Source: Labyrinthula sp. Ha
Taxonomy: Eukaryota; Sar; Bigyra; Labyrinthulida; Labyrinthulaceae
Assembly (NCBI GenBank): GCA_015227615.1
Contig: JAALGZ010000022.1
Span: 310,001 to 374,000, forward strand
Direction: 5' to 3'
DNA: 64,000 bases
Shown here: positions 20,310 to 31,700 of the stretch, piece after piece
Position numbering within the stretch: the stretch's first letter is position 1
Layout of the letters: every line of letters begins with the position of its first letter
Program-made: the position numbers and the translations under genes
The notes under the pieces: model-generated
Told to the model about the DNA's origin: nothing
What the model saw: only the letters and a program-made list of their open reading frames with translations
Database searches by the model: none

Positions 20310-21800
20310 TCACTCTTCCTCATTTAGAGAATATTCAGAACATAACACTATTAAGTAGTGTAAAATCTTGGAATTGCCAACTTCTATATACCCGTTTGTC
20401 CATGCGCTGTATGCTATAGTGAAGGACTGTTCAAAGTTGAGTGCCCTTGACAGCAGTTCCATCGTTTGGTTTGCAAAATGACTGGCATTATCTGTTACTA
20501 GTCCGAATTCTGGGAGTAAACCAAGTGTACTTCTCCATAGCAGTATAGCGTCACGGATTCCTTCTGCGTTGGCTTTTTTACAGTAGGTCAACAGGGTCTT
20601 TCGAGTGCAGTTATCGATGACTGCCAAGATGTAGCCTTGGCTGTTAACGTAGAGGTAGTCCGCGTGTAACAATTCCCGCGGCTTATTCGTCAGGAAGGTT
20701 AAATTTAGCGGTCTTCTTAACAGCTTCGGAGATCTATTGCAGTTTAAACATCTGCGCCTAAAAGAGGATATGAGAAGATTTAGATTCTTGCGTGTCAGCC
20801 CTTCAAAGTAGTATTTGTGCAGGAATTTGAGTTCATCTGCTTTTAAAGGGTGTCCTTTTGAAATATGATTTGTAATTAATATTCGCGTAATGAGAGATCT
20901 CGGGATAACTAACATCCTCTTAAAATAGAGGAGTCCATCTTTCAGTTCCATATCCTTCTTAATGCTGGGATCCATTTCCTTCTGTTTTTGGCTCAAAATT
21001 GATTCCTCCAGCGGATCATAATGTTCCCCAGAGTAATACGGACTAACAAAAGAGAGCGGGTGTTGATCCAGCGAAGATTTTAGATCCTTAATGTGGCCCG
21101 GAACGGTAGTTTCTTTTGCTGTCATCACTTCGATATTCTTACCCAGATTTTCGGTGGCTTTAATGCTCGATGCATCCCCTTCTTCTTCACCCTTTTTCTC
21201 CCTATCATCGGCTTCTTGCACGGACAACTGTTTTACCTGAATAGAATCTAAAATGTGTTCCACTTGGGCATTGAAGCAGGAAATGGTTCTCTCTAATGAA
21301 TCTCCATCGACTTCTGAAACTAGTGATGAAGAATTCAGAGAACTGCTCATGTCGTTAAATGCTATTCTTCTTGCTTCTAGTTGCTCAGGTTGGGCCCATC
21401 GTGAAAGTAAATTTGCTAGAAAGTTTTCGCGAGTGCTTATATGAAATACAGTCATTTCCAGCGATTGCAGCTTTAGGGACCACCTGAATAGACGGTCCAT
21501 ATACACCTTCGTTTCCTTTTCCCCTGGCCTTAGTATCGCTAAAAGAGCTTGATGATCCGTATATAGGAAAATACCAGCTCTGTGAGTCCTGATCATAAAT
21601 CCGACTCTTTCAAAACTATATAGAACAGAGTATAATTCTTTGGAGCTTATATTCCATTTCCTCTGTGGGTCAGTAAATGCTCCAGGTAAGAACAGTAAAG
21701 GTTTCGGGCGCAAAGTTTTGATGTCGTTTGTGACGTTTTCGGGCTCGTCCTGAAGTAAGGCTAAACTCCAGGCTTCACTGGAAGCGTCTGTGAATAACAA
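20310..21800 (-). other. RNase H and integrase region of the Ty3-like element
   Basis: The first part shows a Ty3-class RNase H (LLFTDASSEAW, SSKELYSV, TDHQALL). An integrase follows: an HHCC zinc finger (H...H then CLNC), a core with HADYLYV, LVTDNASHF and a glutamate in NGYIEVGN. A small C-terminal integrase-like piece with FTPGDFVMLSSEG lies just beyond, near 19875-20081. Treated as part of a fossil element. Confidence 0.85.
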
Positions 21801-23077
21801 AAGAGGCTTGTCGCGATCGTAGTTTTCAAAACCGAGTTTGTTGCTTTAGCTATTTCTTCCAGTAGCTTCCTAAAATTGGCTCTTAAATCTTCAGTCCATT
21901 CCACTCTGATTTGCTGCTTTTCGACTTCCTTTAACTTTTCCCCTTCCAAATTTATTAGCGGCGCAAATGGTATCCTTAGCCTCGCCATGTTTGGCACTGC
22001 TGGGCTAAGCCAGTTTGCCAGATATATTATCTGCGCGAGCTCATGCTTCATATCGGGGAATGATGCTTTCGGAATTTTATCGAAATATTTTTCAGCGAAG
22101 TTCCATCTACCGTCGAATAGATTTCTACCGCACCATATCGTTTCTTCTCGCACCCATTCACACTTTTTTAGGTTGAAGCCAACTCTCTTTTCGACAGCGT
22201 TATCAAGGATCTCCGTCGTCATGCTTAGCAAACTATTTATATCGTTGCTGTAAAGAATTATGTCGTCTAGCCAGCAGCATGCTCCAGTAGGGTCCCTGTT
22301 AAAGTGTTCCCATATCACTTCGGTAACTACCCGCTCAGTAAATAGTTGAGGAATATTACACCAACCCATGGGCGCACCCAGCATAGTAAATGCGCGCTTC
22401 CTGGTAACCAGGGTGAATATTTCCTGAGAGCTCTCTTGGGTGGGAAGGAAATCAAAGCCAGATAAAATGTCCATTAAGATATAGCAACGCGATCCTTTTA
22501 GGTGACGCATCTGTCTTTCAAGGTTAGGGAGATCCAGTGGGGATCTGATGGCGAAGTCGTTGAGCTTTTTCATGTTAACTACCATCCGATACCTATGCAG
22601 TAGATTATCGGATTCCCACTGTTTCTTTTCTGAGATGTCCCATTCTGCGAACCCCACAGGTTTCTTGATCTTTTTTGGGACTACGAATACTGGGGAGCCA
22701 AACCTGGGATTTTTATTCTTTTTCACTATCCCTGCAGATTCCAGCGCTTGGAACTTCTTGGCCAGAAAGTCCTCCTCCTCATCCGTGTGGTGGTAGCCTG
22801 TAGCTACAATGGAAGGGTGGTTCGGTTTTAGATGACATTTTATAGGGGATAATAAAGACATCTGGGCATTTGACTGGTGAATTCCAAAGGCATTTATCTT
22901 CTTTACCATTAAACTTCTCAACTTGTCTTTATCCTCGTCCCGTAAAGTGCACATATTCATGTGATCATCGATCAATTCTAGTAGAAGGGCTCTTTCATCC
23001 TCTTTCTTGATTTCAGCTTCCCCTATTCCTATTTCCTGAAAAGGTTCGGGTATTTCATCCAGAATATTGGGGACCAA
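21761..23077 (-). other. Reverse transcriptase region of the Ty3-like element
   Basis: Ty3/gypsy-type reverse transcriptase. Conserved blocks include FGSPVFVVPKK, RMVVNMKKLN, YILMDILSGF and the active-site strand CWLDDIILYS, in which the usual tyrosine of YxDD is Trp-Leu. It is followed by the connection to RNase H. A further short piece of the same polyprotein lies at about 23096-23464. Confidence 0.85.
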
Positions 23078-23762
23078 AATGGGCTTTACATCTATTTATT
23101 TTCCTTCGAACTCAGCTAATTCATCTAAATACGTTGTCCCTACTCGGGAAAGTGGTATAGCCTCTAGTCTCTTTACACTGATTTCCTGCTTGCTGGATTT
23201 TTCCTTGGAACTTTGATAATAAAATTTCATGTGAAGGGGAACAGGATAAATCAGCTCCTGTATAATATTCTCGAAACTATGCTCTAAATCAACATTTTCG
23301 AAAACATCTCCACTTTTTTGTAAGTTTAGGACCATATCCATGCTAACGCGCTTGAACAAAAGCAGCGTGGTGTCACAATGTAAAAACAACTCAGCTCTAC
23401 TTTCCTTCTTCTCGTCTTGAACAAAAGTAATAGATTCGATAAACTTATAGCCTTGTAAATTCAAAGATTTGGTAAAGCATATCCAGTTTGACGGCTCTGT
23501 AATTATTGCAACAAATTCTTCGTCAAACTTTATTATAGCTGATGGATCCTTACACAGGTGGGCTCATATATCAAAGCGGCCCTTATTTTCTGCGGTTTTA
23601 TTTCAGGGAAGTCATCTTTTTGGGTTTTCGATTCAGGTGAAGGGGATTTAATAATGTTCTTATCCAGCTCCTTTGCGTTTGTGCCCCCAATGGCTGGCTT
23701 AGGACCGGGACTGCTAAATCCGCTCCCGCCTATATCCTAGTGCTGCTTATTCGTTTCAAAAG

Positions 23763-25331
23763 CTAGCTGAATTCCATGTGCGTCCAAGGTTTTTTGCCGA
23801 TTAGAAGGTCCTTCCAGTTTTGGTCGTTTGTTAAAAAAACGAGCTGCGTTCCAAGGTCCTTTTTCTTTCCTTTTTGCAGCATTATGTGGATTCTCGCTAC
23901 CTTGTATACAGGAATGAACGAATCATCTGGAAACGTAATATGCGTGATCACCCTTGGATTCTCCTCTTTCAAAATAAATGGCTTCATTAGCGAATATGAA
24001 CCAATGTTCCTGAGGGTCCCTGTATCTGGACATCCATGGACTATCTTGAACTGATTTGTTGCCCTTTCCTTGCAAAGAACTTGTATTTCCAAAATCTTTT
24101 TATCGGAGATTTTATTGCAGGATAACTTTTTAACTCTGGTCTTCTTATTATCCATAGGTTGGTGAGACACGACTCCTTCATCTTCTAACGACCAGTTTCT
24201 ATCGTTCGCCAACTTTTTCAGGTATTTCAATTGCTTTAACTTTGGTTTAGTGTTGAGCATATCCTTGGTAATCCTTGACTTTTTTGGCAGTTTATCTATG
24301 ATGATCTTCGCAATAGTTTTTTCATTTGCTTTTCTCTCTTCCATATTTAAGTCAGCTAGAATAATTTTTGCGTTGTCAAAGAATGTATTCACCTGGTCAT
24401 CCAACCCCAATTCTTTCGAAGGCCAACGGAGCTTATCTTTTAACCTCTTCAAAGCTGTCATTTTATTGGATCTTGAATGTCTTCTTGCAAAGTGCTCCAG
24501 ATATTTAAGTACATGAGCTGGTCTGAACATATCTACGTTTCTGGTTCGCAATGCTTTCGTAGCATTAATACTGAGGTAAGATCGAACATCTGCGTTTGCT
24601 ACGGTACTTCTGAAAGCCTTAAATTCATGGAGGAACTCCTCTACCTTTGGTCCTGTTATCTCTGAGAGTTTAGCCATATTGAGTGTAGTTAATGAAATAA
24701 GATTTGCAGGTGCAGGATATCCATTGCTTTGGAAAGGTACCGAAGCTTGAGTCCCATGATCTTCGCGCGACTTCGCATCAGCTTCGTCCAATGTTATATT
24801 TGCTTCAGTTAACAAAGATAAGGTTCTAACGCTTTGAATAAGTGATTCTACGGAGTCAGAATGTTCAGAGTCTTGCTCGGTCGTTTGATCCGCAGCTTCA
24901 TCTTCTTCTCGCTCTTCATCGGGAACCGGCGCTTGCAAGGGATCGACTCCTCTTTGCTGCGTATCCTGCGGAGCAGGCATTACTGTCAAATTCTTTCTTT
25001 TTAGATACTTATCAAGCTCTTCCTCCAATCTGCGTTCCGCATCCGAAGAGGTGTATATTTTCCTTCCCTGAGGAGCTTGCCTTGGGGTAGATACACCTGT
25101 TCTCCTAAGCGATTCTGGAGTGACCGATGCAGGGAGTCCTTGAGGAAGGTTTCCTGACTCGTCAAGAGGCTGATTTTGTGTAACTTCTTCGGATGAAGCC
25201 ATCGGTTTTTTCTTCTGCTCTTCATCTTCTCCAAAAGCCACTTCTTGCTCTTCGGTAGGAGTAGGTGGAGTGTAAGGTAGATTTGGGTCTTTATCTTTGT
25301 CTTCGCGTGGAGTAATGAAGGACATTTCCAC
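23763..25331 (-). other. Gag and protease region of the Ty3-like element
   Basis: A 522-codon frame starts just inside the 5' LTR. It begins with a charged, Pro/Gln-rich segment, continues with a helical, capsid-like stretch rich in Lys and Leu, and ends with a retropepsin-like segment carrying DTGT in HGCPDTGTLRNIG. No zinc knuckle is visible. Treated as part of a fossil element. Confidence 0.75.
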
Positions 25332-25344
25332 GTTATTCGAATAA

Positions 25345-25509
25345 TGTACGTCTCTTCTTTTCTCTTATGCTTGCTTGAATTGAATTCTCTTAACAGTTAG
25401 TATTTCATTTTACCGATAGTACGTTTATTTCATATATTACAAGAAGGCACTAGGGACACAAGTCCGTGCGTGCAGTAGATGACGTGGCAACTAAGTTACT
25501 GGACGGACA
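25345..25509 (-). repeat. 5' LTR of the Ty3-like element
   Basis: A 165 bp repeat matching 17782-17946. Directly inside it (25333-25344), where a primer-binding site is expected, lies the perfect 12 bp palindrome TTATTCGAATAA rather than a TGG-type site. Confidence 0.92.
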
Positions 25510-25991
25510 GATGGTTCCCTTTGTTTTACTGTGGTATTGCACCATTGTGTTTCAATAATATATTCTTTTATTTTTATTCAAACTTTTATAAATATATTTT
25601 GTTGTAAAATAAACCCTTATATTTACTAGTAAAAGATTTATGAATAAATATTTATAAGAATATATAAAGTTAGTTTTTCAAAAGCGTCTATATAGCACAT
25701 TTTAAGCATATATATTTTTTTACATTTCTTATTTGAAAAAACAAATTTCCTGGCTAAATTGAGGTCAGTTACATATCCTTTTTGCACTTGTGTTTAATGT
25801 ATAGATTTAATGTATTTTAAATATATAATATAGAGCTAAAACAAAATATATCTATATTATTTGTATTATAAAAAAAAGAAAATTTACTTTGTTATTTCTT
25901 AGTGTGTAAGTAAGAGAAGTATTTTCTTTCGAGAAAAAAATATCATGACTCTGCTTTAAATCTTAAATACATAAACTTTTTTATTCTTATT
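25510..25991. other. Intergenic, 0.5 kb
   Basis: Very AT-rich sequence between the Ty3-like element and the 3' end of an eight-cysteine gene. Nothing recognisable was seen beyond probable 3' untranslated sequence of that gene. Confidence 0.6.
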
Positions 25992-26579
25992 TTAGTTTAA
26001 AATTCCATTTACCATAATATTAATAAGAGTAATAACTCCACCTAATCCAACTGCTGAAAAAGAAACTGCATCACCAGTAACTTCATTGAATACTTCACAT
26101 ACATCATCCAATACCAACTCACATCCAAACTGTCCTGCAGTCTCAGTTAATGCCTCTGCTACTTCAACTTCATTAGCTTCACAAAACCCTTCTTCACAAT
26201 CGAGTTTACAGAAAACCTGTCGAGGTAATACTTCAAGAAACTCTGGAGTGCATAATCCAGGTTCACCCAAGAGACCTGTAAGCTCCTCAGCTTTTTGTTC
26301 AAGAGATAACTCATCATTGCCGATAATTTCATTAAACTGATCAATTTCTTCATCAGATAAACCTTTAATTATCTCTATTATAGCGTCTATTAATTCAGAA
26401 CGACAATCTTGAACATCCTCATATTCAGCAAGTTCACATTCTTGACGAATTGAAGTTACTCTAGTGCCCCTAATTACCATATTATTGAGAGCATTTGCGA
26501 CATTCTCAATATGAAGAGCTCTATTGTATAAACCTTGAACAAACATAGGTGCAAATCCAAGTAAATATTGAAACTTCAT
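25992..26579 (-). CDS. Small eight-cysteine protein, family unknown, paralog 1
   Basis: A 195-codon intronless gene with ATG at 26579. I do not recognise the family. The N-terminus MKFQYLLGFAPMFVQGL may be a short signal peptide or anchor: one Lys followed by a hydrophobic stretch. The middle is acidic and helical. Eight cysteines lie at residues 48, 59, 110, 124, 128, 133, 153 and 161 and are conserved in the paralog at 27634-28218. The C-terminal 20 residues are hydrophobic (VGLGGVITLINIMV), which could be a membrane anchor or a GPI signal. Even cysteine number and acidic character suggest a disulfide-bonded protein outside the cytosol, but that is inference. Both paralogs share a T-rich 5' leader and lie on the same strand about 1 kb apart, as expected of tandem duplicates. 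Confidence 0.85.
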   Translation of the reverse strand: MKFQYLLGFAPMFVQGLYNRALHIENVANALNNMVIRGTRVTSIRQECELAEYEDVQDCRSELIDAIIEIIKGLSDEEIDQFNEIIGNDELSLEQKAEELTGLLGEPGLCTPEFLEVLPRQVFCKLDCEEGFCEANEVEVAEALTETAGQFGCELVLDDVCEVFNEVTGDAVSFSAVGLGGVITLINIMVNGILN

Positions 26580-27633
26580 ATTATTCTTTTTTTTCTTGTT
26601 TGAGTTTGTTTACATTATATATATTATTCAACTTCTTTTTTCTTGAAGGACAAATACTTGATTTTCGACTGTCGAATTTTATGAAGAAACTGCAAAAATA
26701 TATATATGATAAATAAGAATATATTTCATATCTAAGTATATATAAAATATATTTCTTTTTCCTATCTTTTTCCAGCAGTTTCTTAAAATACGATTTACAC
26801 TTTATGAATATAAAATGCGACAATTATTCCCGTATTTTAAATAAAAAATTTACTTTCTTACTAGATAAAAACAATTCTTTAAATAATATATTCTAATTGG
26901 TTTATTTATTTAAATAAAATAAAAAGTATATTCAAGAAATGCTTACCGAAATAAAAAAAAAGAACAAGAAGACTTTAACCATTATCCTTGCAAAAGAAAA
27001 ATTTAAGAGATTAAATAGATTGATATTTTGACGACTATAACAAACATCGTTTATTTAAGAAAAAACAATATTATATGGAGAGAATATTCAGTTTTTTGTT
27101 TTAGTTTGTTTGCTCAAATTCTTGAATAAATTAGGAGAAAAATACTTAGCTGTTCAATCATTCCAATATATTATATTCGATTTCATACATAGTAGAAGTT
27201 AGTAGAATGAAACTAAGTTGTAAGTTCTTCAGCTTATCATTTAGCATATATCACCAAGAAAGAGTTGCTTTTATTCACTAGAAATAAATTACAGCAGTTT
27301 CTGCAAAGAAAGAAAAGAATCCCTTACTTATGGATTAAAAAAGATAAGATAACTTCCTACATTTCTGAAAAATACAAAAAATTAATAAATATTTTTTTCA
27401 GACTTTCTTGTTTAAGTAGGATTGACTTTGAATAGCGACAATAATTCTATCATCATTTTCTATATAAATATTTTTGAAGAACTTACTTTTTATTTACAGT
27501 TCTCAAGATAAACAATTACAATATATTTATCTCAAAAAGCTCTTCTTGAACATTCTTATTAATACTGTTCTTGTTTCAAAAGGAAAATATTTTAACTCGT
27601 AATATTTTAAATACTTGAAAAATAAAGTTTTAT
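26580..27633. other. Intergenic between tandem paralogs, 1.05 kb
   Basis: Very AT-rich DNA with TA-rich runs near 26690-26760. It holds the promoter of paralog 1, whose leader resembles that of paralog 2 (an A/G-rich run directly before the ATG on the minus strand), and the 3' end of paralog 2. No further gene is seen. Confidence 0.6.
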
Positions 27634-28218
27634 TTAGTATATAGCTAAATTTACAAAAATATCAAGAACTGAAACTAAACTTGCAAAAATAACTCCAGTC
27701 AATCCTTCAGCATCACCAATAATATCATAAAAAGCTTCACAAACAGGATCTAGTATCAATTCGCATCCAAAACCTGCTGCAAGAACTTCTACTGCCGCTG
27801 ATAATCCATATTCATTTGCTTCACAATATCCATCATCACATTCGTAAGTACAGAAAACTACTTGAGGTAAAGCCTCTAAAAACTCTGGAATACATATTGT
27901 AGGATTACTCAAAAGAGAAATAAGTTGTCTAGCTGTTTCTTTAACACTGTTAGAAGTGGCATAAATTTCATACATTTGTTTAATTTCTTCATTGGATAAG
28001 TCTTTAATAAACTCCTCAACAACTTCAATAAAATTAGAAGCACAATTTACAATATCGTCGTATTCAGGAAAAGAACATTGTTGATGAATTGAGTTTAAGC
28101 TAGAATTGCTTATTTCCATATTTTTAAGAGTATTTGTAACATTCTCAATATGAGGAGACCAATTTTCTAAACCTTGAACAAATATAGGTGCAAATCCAAG
28201 TAAGTATTGAACTTTCAT
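27634..28218 (-). CDS. Small eight-cysteine protein, family unknown, paralog 2
   Basis: A 194-codon gene with ATG at 28218, collinear with paralog 1. MK(V/F)QYLLGFAP and FVQGL at the N-terminus are nearly unchanged, as are the blocks PEFLEALP, FCTYECDDGYCEANE and FGCELILDPVCE. Eight cysteines occur at residues 48, 59, 109, 123, 127, 132, 152 and 160. The middle of the protein is more divergent than the cysteine-rich half, which suggests that the disulfide framework is under selection. The C-terminus is again hydrophobic. Function unknown. The second copia element begins 198 bp upstream in the same orientation, so its LTR could drive or disturb this gene. Confidence 0.85.
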   Translation of the reverse strand: MKVQYLLGFAPIFVQGLENWSPHIENVTNTLKNMEISNSSLNSIHQQCSFPEYDDIVNCASNFIEVVEEFIKDLSNEEIKQMYEIYATSNSVKETARQLISLLSNPTICIPEFLEALPQVVFCTYECDDGYCEANEYGLSAAVEVLAAGFGCELILDPVCEAFYDIIGDAEGLTGVIFASLVSVLDIFVNLAIY

Positions 28219-28416
28219 TCTCCTCTTTTTTTTTCTTGTATTTATGTTTGAATTTGGTTTATTAAATATATCTACATCGTAGTTAACTTCATGGAACGAA
28301 TATATTGTGAAATATTACTTTATTCTGTATATCTCATCAACCTGTTCATTAATATTTTTCTAAAACATTTGTCTTTTAGTCTTTTTCAAATATATAGTTT
28401 AGTCTTTTGAAACTGG

Positions 28417-28716
28417 AGTTAGACAAGTAATTGTCCGTATCGTCTATATATGTATGAGGATACGTATATTAAATTAAATAAACTGAAAGAGCTTGAAAAC
28501 AGCTTTAAAATGATATAAGTAACGTCTTTTAACTCCAAGTAGTTGTTGAGATATTGAGGTTTTACTATCTGTTGTTTCCGGTGCTTATGTATTAGTAAAA
28601 ATATATTATGTAAAGTTGCACCAATTGTGCAGTAATGTAATATTGTATTATAACTATGTAAAGTGTAAACAGTCAGTATGGAGAGAGTCGTACACTCGAC
28701 TGCTTAGTGTCTGACT
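28417..28716 (-). repeat. 3' LTR of copia copy 2
   Basis: A 300 bp repeat, AGTTAGAC...GTCTGACT on the plus strand, preceded by ACTGG. About three differences from 33180-33478. Confidence 0.9.
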
Positions 28717-31700
28717 CCATGCGGTCTTTTTAGATCTTCAAATGCTGCCACTTCATCCTTGAATGAGTCATGTTCCAAAGTTTTTCAAACTCAGCTCTTG
28801 GATTCTGTTTCCTTTGAAGATCAGCAATGTTGAATTCGCGTTTGATGAAAATCACCTTTAGTTTTCCTGAACGAATGAGTCCTTTTAAGAAATGAATTGC
28901 AACACTCATGTGTTTTTGCTCTGGAGAAACTGTCTTTTCTAAGGTTTTAGTTGAACTAAGTGAATCTGTAAAAATCACTGAAGGTAGCTTGACTTTGCAA
29001 TCTAAATCCATGCACAATCCGTAGATTCCTTGCAAATGTTTTGCTGTCTTGTAAATTTCAATCAGCTCAGCTCCGGCAGCAGAGGTAGCAACTGTCCTTT
29101 GTCTTGAACTTCTGCCAGTAATGAGCGATTGACCAAAGTAAATGAAGTTACCACTAACACTTTTTCTGTTAAGTGTGTTAGAGGCCCATTCAGCATCACA
29201 AAAGGCAAGAAGTGTAATTTCACCTTTTGATTGATCTGAGTAAAAAATTCGTTTTTGATGTTTCGTTCTACTAATGTAGCCTAATGTGTTGAGAATTGAT
29301 TTTACTGCAAAACTTGTCACGTGTTCAGAAAGTTGACTAAGCGCATGTAACGCGTAGAGTAAATCAAATCTTGTAAGTCGTAAGTAAATTAAAGATCCAA
29401 GCAATTCTCTGTACGGAAATTTAATGCTTTTAGCATTGGAATTGTTTTTAACAGCCTCAGCGAAAGTAGAAGGTAATGGTGTAAATTTGTCTTTAGTCTT
29501 GAAATCCTTGAAGTTTTCTAAAATTTTCTCAATGTGTTTGGTTTGGTCAATTTGGTAGTCTCCATTGGGTTTTCTTTCAATGTTAACTCCTAAGAAGTCT
29601 GTTTTCTGATCTAGTGTTCCTAGTGTAATTTTGTAAGTTTTCCCAAACTGTTTTGAGAAGTTTGTAATCTCTTGTTTTGTACCGAGCATCAGTACATCAT
29701 CAACGTAAAGTAAAGTAATTAAATCTTTCTTGTAGAAGACACACTCGTCAAAGATCGCTTGTTTGAGTCTAAGTTTTTGAATTGTAGCAGAAACATTGTC
29801 AAACCAAAGCTTGGGACTTTCCTTCAGACCGTAAAGTGCTTTCTCAATCTTCATTACTTTAGTCTTGTCATGTTTCAGTTCATGTCCATCAGGGATTTCA
29901 CAGTAGAGTGTAGTGCCAGCAGGTAGATCCGCGTACAAGAATGCGGTACTAACATCTAAAGTGTTAAAATGGAACTGTCTTCGAGCTGCAACTGCTAGTG
30001 CAACTGCAAGACTGTTGTAGTCTAAGGTAGGAGAACTGCGGTAAGGTGTAATTTTGAATTTCTGAGATCTTCCATTGTAAACACATCTTGCTTTGAAACT
30101 CCCATTGCGTTTTTGTTTCACAAGCATCGTGCATTTTCCAACGTAAGCATTTTCAGGAAGTTCAGAGCGATTAATCACTTTGAGAACCTTTCGTTCTTCC
30201 AAAGCTTTGAGTTCTTTTTCGACCGCTTTCTTGTAAGATGCTTCGTCTGGGTGACCTCTTGTGTCACGGTAAATGGAAGGTTTCTGATCAATTCTAGACT
30301 GAATGATCTTCTTCCGTAGCTTTTCTTTCTGACCTTTTGTTTTAGGCTTGATGATGTGTGTTGTTTGTTCAGTTGTGTTCAACGTGAAAGCTGACATCCG
30401 ATTTAGGTCGAATTTCGTGGCATTTCTCCCAGATCGCGTTATTACTGGTAGACGAGCATTGTTCTTTTCACTCGTTTGAGGTGTTTCAGGGATTGTTACT
30501 TCGGCAGATGGAGTTGGATCATTTGCATCTTGATCGTGATCGAGTTGAACATCTGCTGAAGGCGGATTTTCATCGAAATTCTCATCATGCTCAAAATCAT
30601 GATTTTCTTGTTGATTTGCCTTCTGGCCATAACGTACATAGTGTATACCAAAATCTGGACTGAAATCATCGTCATCATCAGATTCAAAATCATCCTCAGA
30701 AATTGGGTCATTTTCAGTTTTCTCAACAATTTTGATGTCACCAAATGAGAAAGTTGGTGGATTTTGATCGATTTGATCATGTGTTCTTGATTCTTGGAAC
30801 CAAACATCGGTTAGTTGAGGGTAAATGATTTTTCCAGTACTAAGTTTGTAGATGATTGCTGTGTTGAAACTTGAATGTTCCTGTAGTCCGAGAAAGAGAC
30901 CAGTGTCTGTTCTTTCTTGAAATTTGTTTGTCTTCGTTCCAGAAGATTTTAACGTAAAACAACAGCAACCAAAGGTTCTAAGTGAAGAAAGGTTTGGTTC
31001 TTGCCCAGTTTCTAGTTTGTAAGGTGACTCACCAAGTGTTTTGTGATGCACTCTGTTCTTGATGTAACTTGCAAATTTGACCGCGTAGATCCAAAAGGAG
31101 TCATCAAGTTTAGACTGTAGTAGGGCGGCTGAAGCCATGACCTTTAAGATGCCAATCGTTCGTTCAGCAACTCCATTGAAAGTGTCATGTCGATCTCTAG
31201 GGACAAAACGTAAATGAATGCCTTTTGCGGAAATTGAGTTGACAAAGTGTTCTGCCGTAAAACCAGATTGGCGGTCTGTAACAATCGTTTTTGGTAAAGT
31301 TTTGAGTGTAGAAAGAAGGTAGTAAAGAGCTGCAAGTAAATCTTTCGATTGAAGTGTTCTTAAAGGAGCAACTCTAATTAATTTTGTTTTCAGGTCAACT
31401 AAAATCAATGCAGCCACAACACCATTGACTGGTTTCATCGAGTGTTTTGGCGGAATGAGTAAGTCCATTGAAAAAGCTTGACCTTTGGAATCAGGAGAGA
31501 GTTTCATCTTGTGAATTAAATTCTTCACTGGGTTGTGTTTAGCTTTTGTCTGAAGACAGACTTGGCAGCTGTTTAGTTTTTGAGAACCCTTAATGAAACC
31601 AGCATGTTTAAGTTTGTCCTCTGAGAGATGCATCAATCTACGATGCATTAGATTTGGATCAGAGGTTTGTAAGACTGATTTCCCTAGTGGAATGATTTCA

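Larger units (their letters stand above)
17782..25509 (-). mobile_element. Ty3-like LTR retroelement carrying an MT-A70 methyltransferase
   Basis: Two 165 bp direct repeats (17782-17946 and 25345-25509) with TG...CA ends bound a 7.7 kb element that reads on the minus strand. Parts in transcription order are gag and a DTGT retropepsin, Ty3-class reverse transcriptase with a WLDD active site, RNase H, integrase (zinc finger, D/D/E core and C-terminal GDxV-type domain), and a separate MT-A70 adenine methyltransferase frame. A 13-nt polypurine tract (17947-17959) abuts the 3' LTR. The LTRs appear identical, so the insertion is recent. The retroviral part nevertheless looks broken, with roughly four or five interruptions, some of which may be frame changes that Ty3 elements normally use. 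No perfect target-site duplication is visible (GATT left, GATG right). Confidence 0.9.

Noticed and set aside
26581-26823. Frame directly upstream of eight-cysteine paralog 1
   Set aside because: Lysine- and tyrosine-rich low-complexity translation of AT-rich leader DNA.
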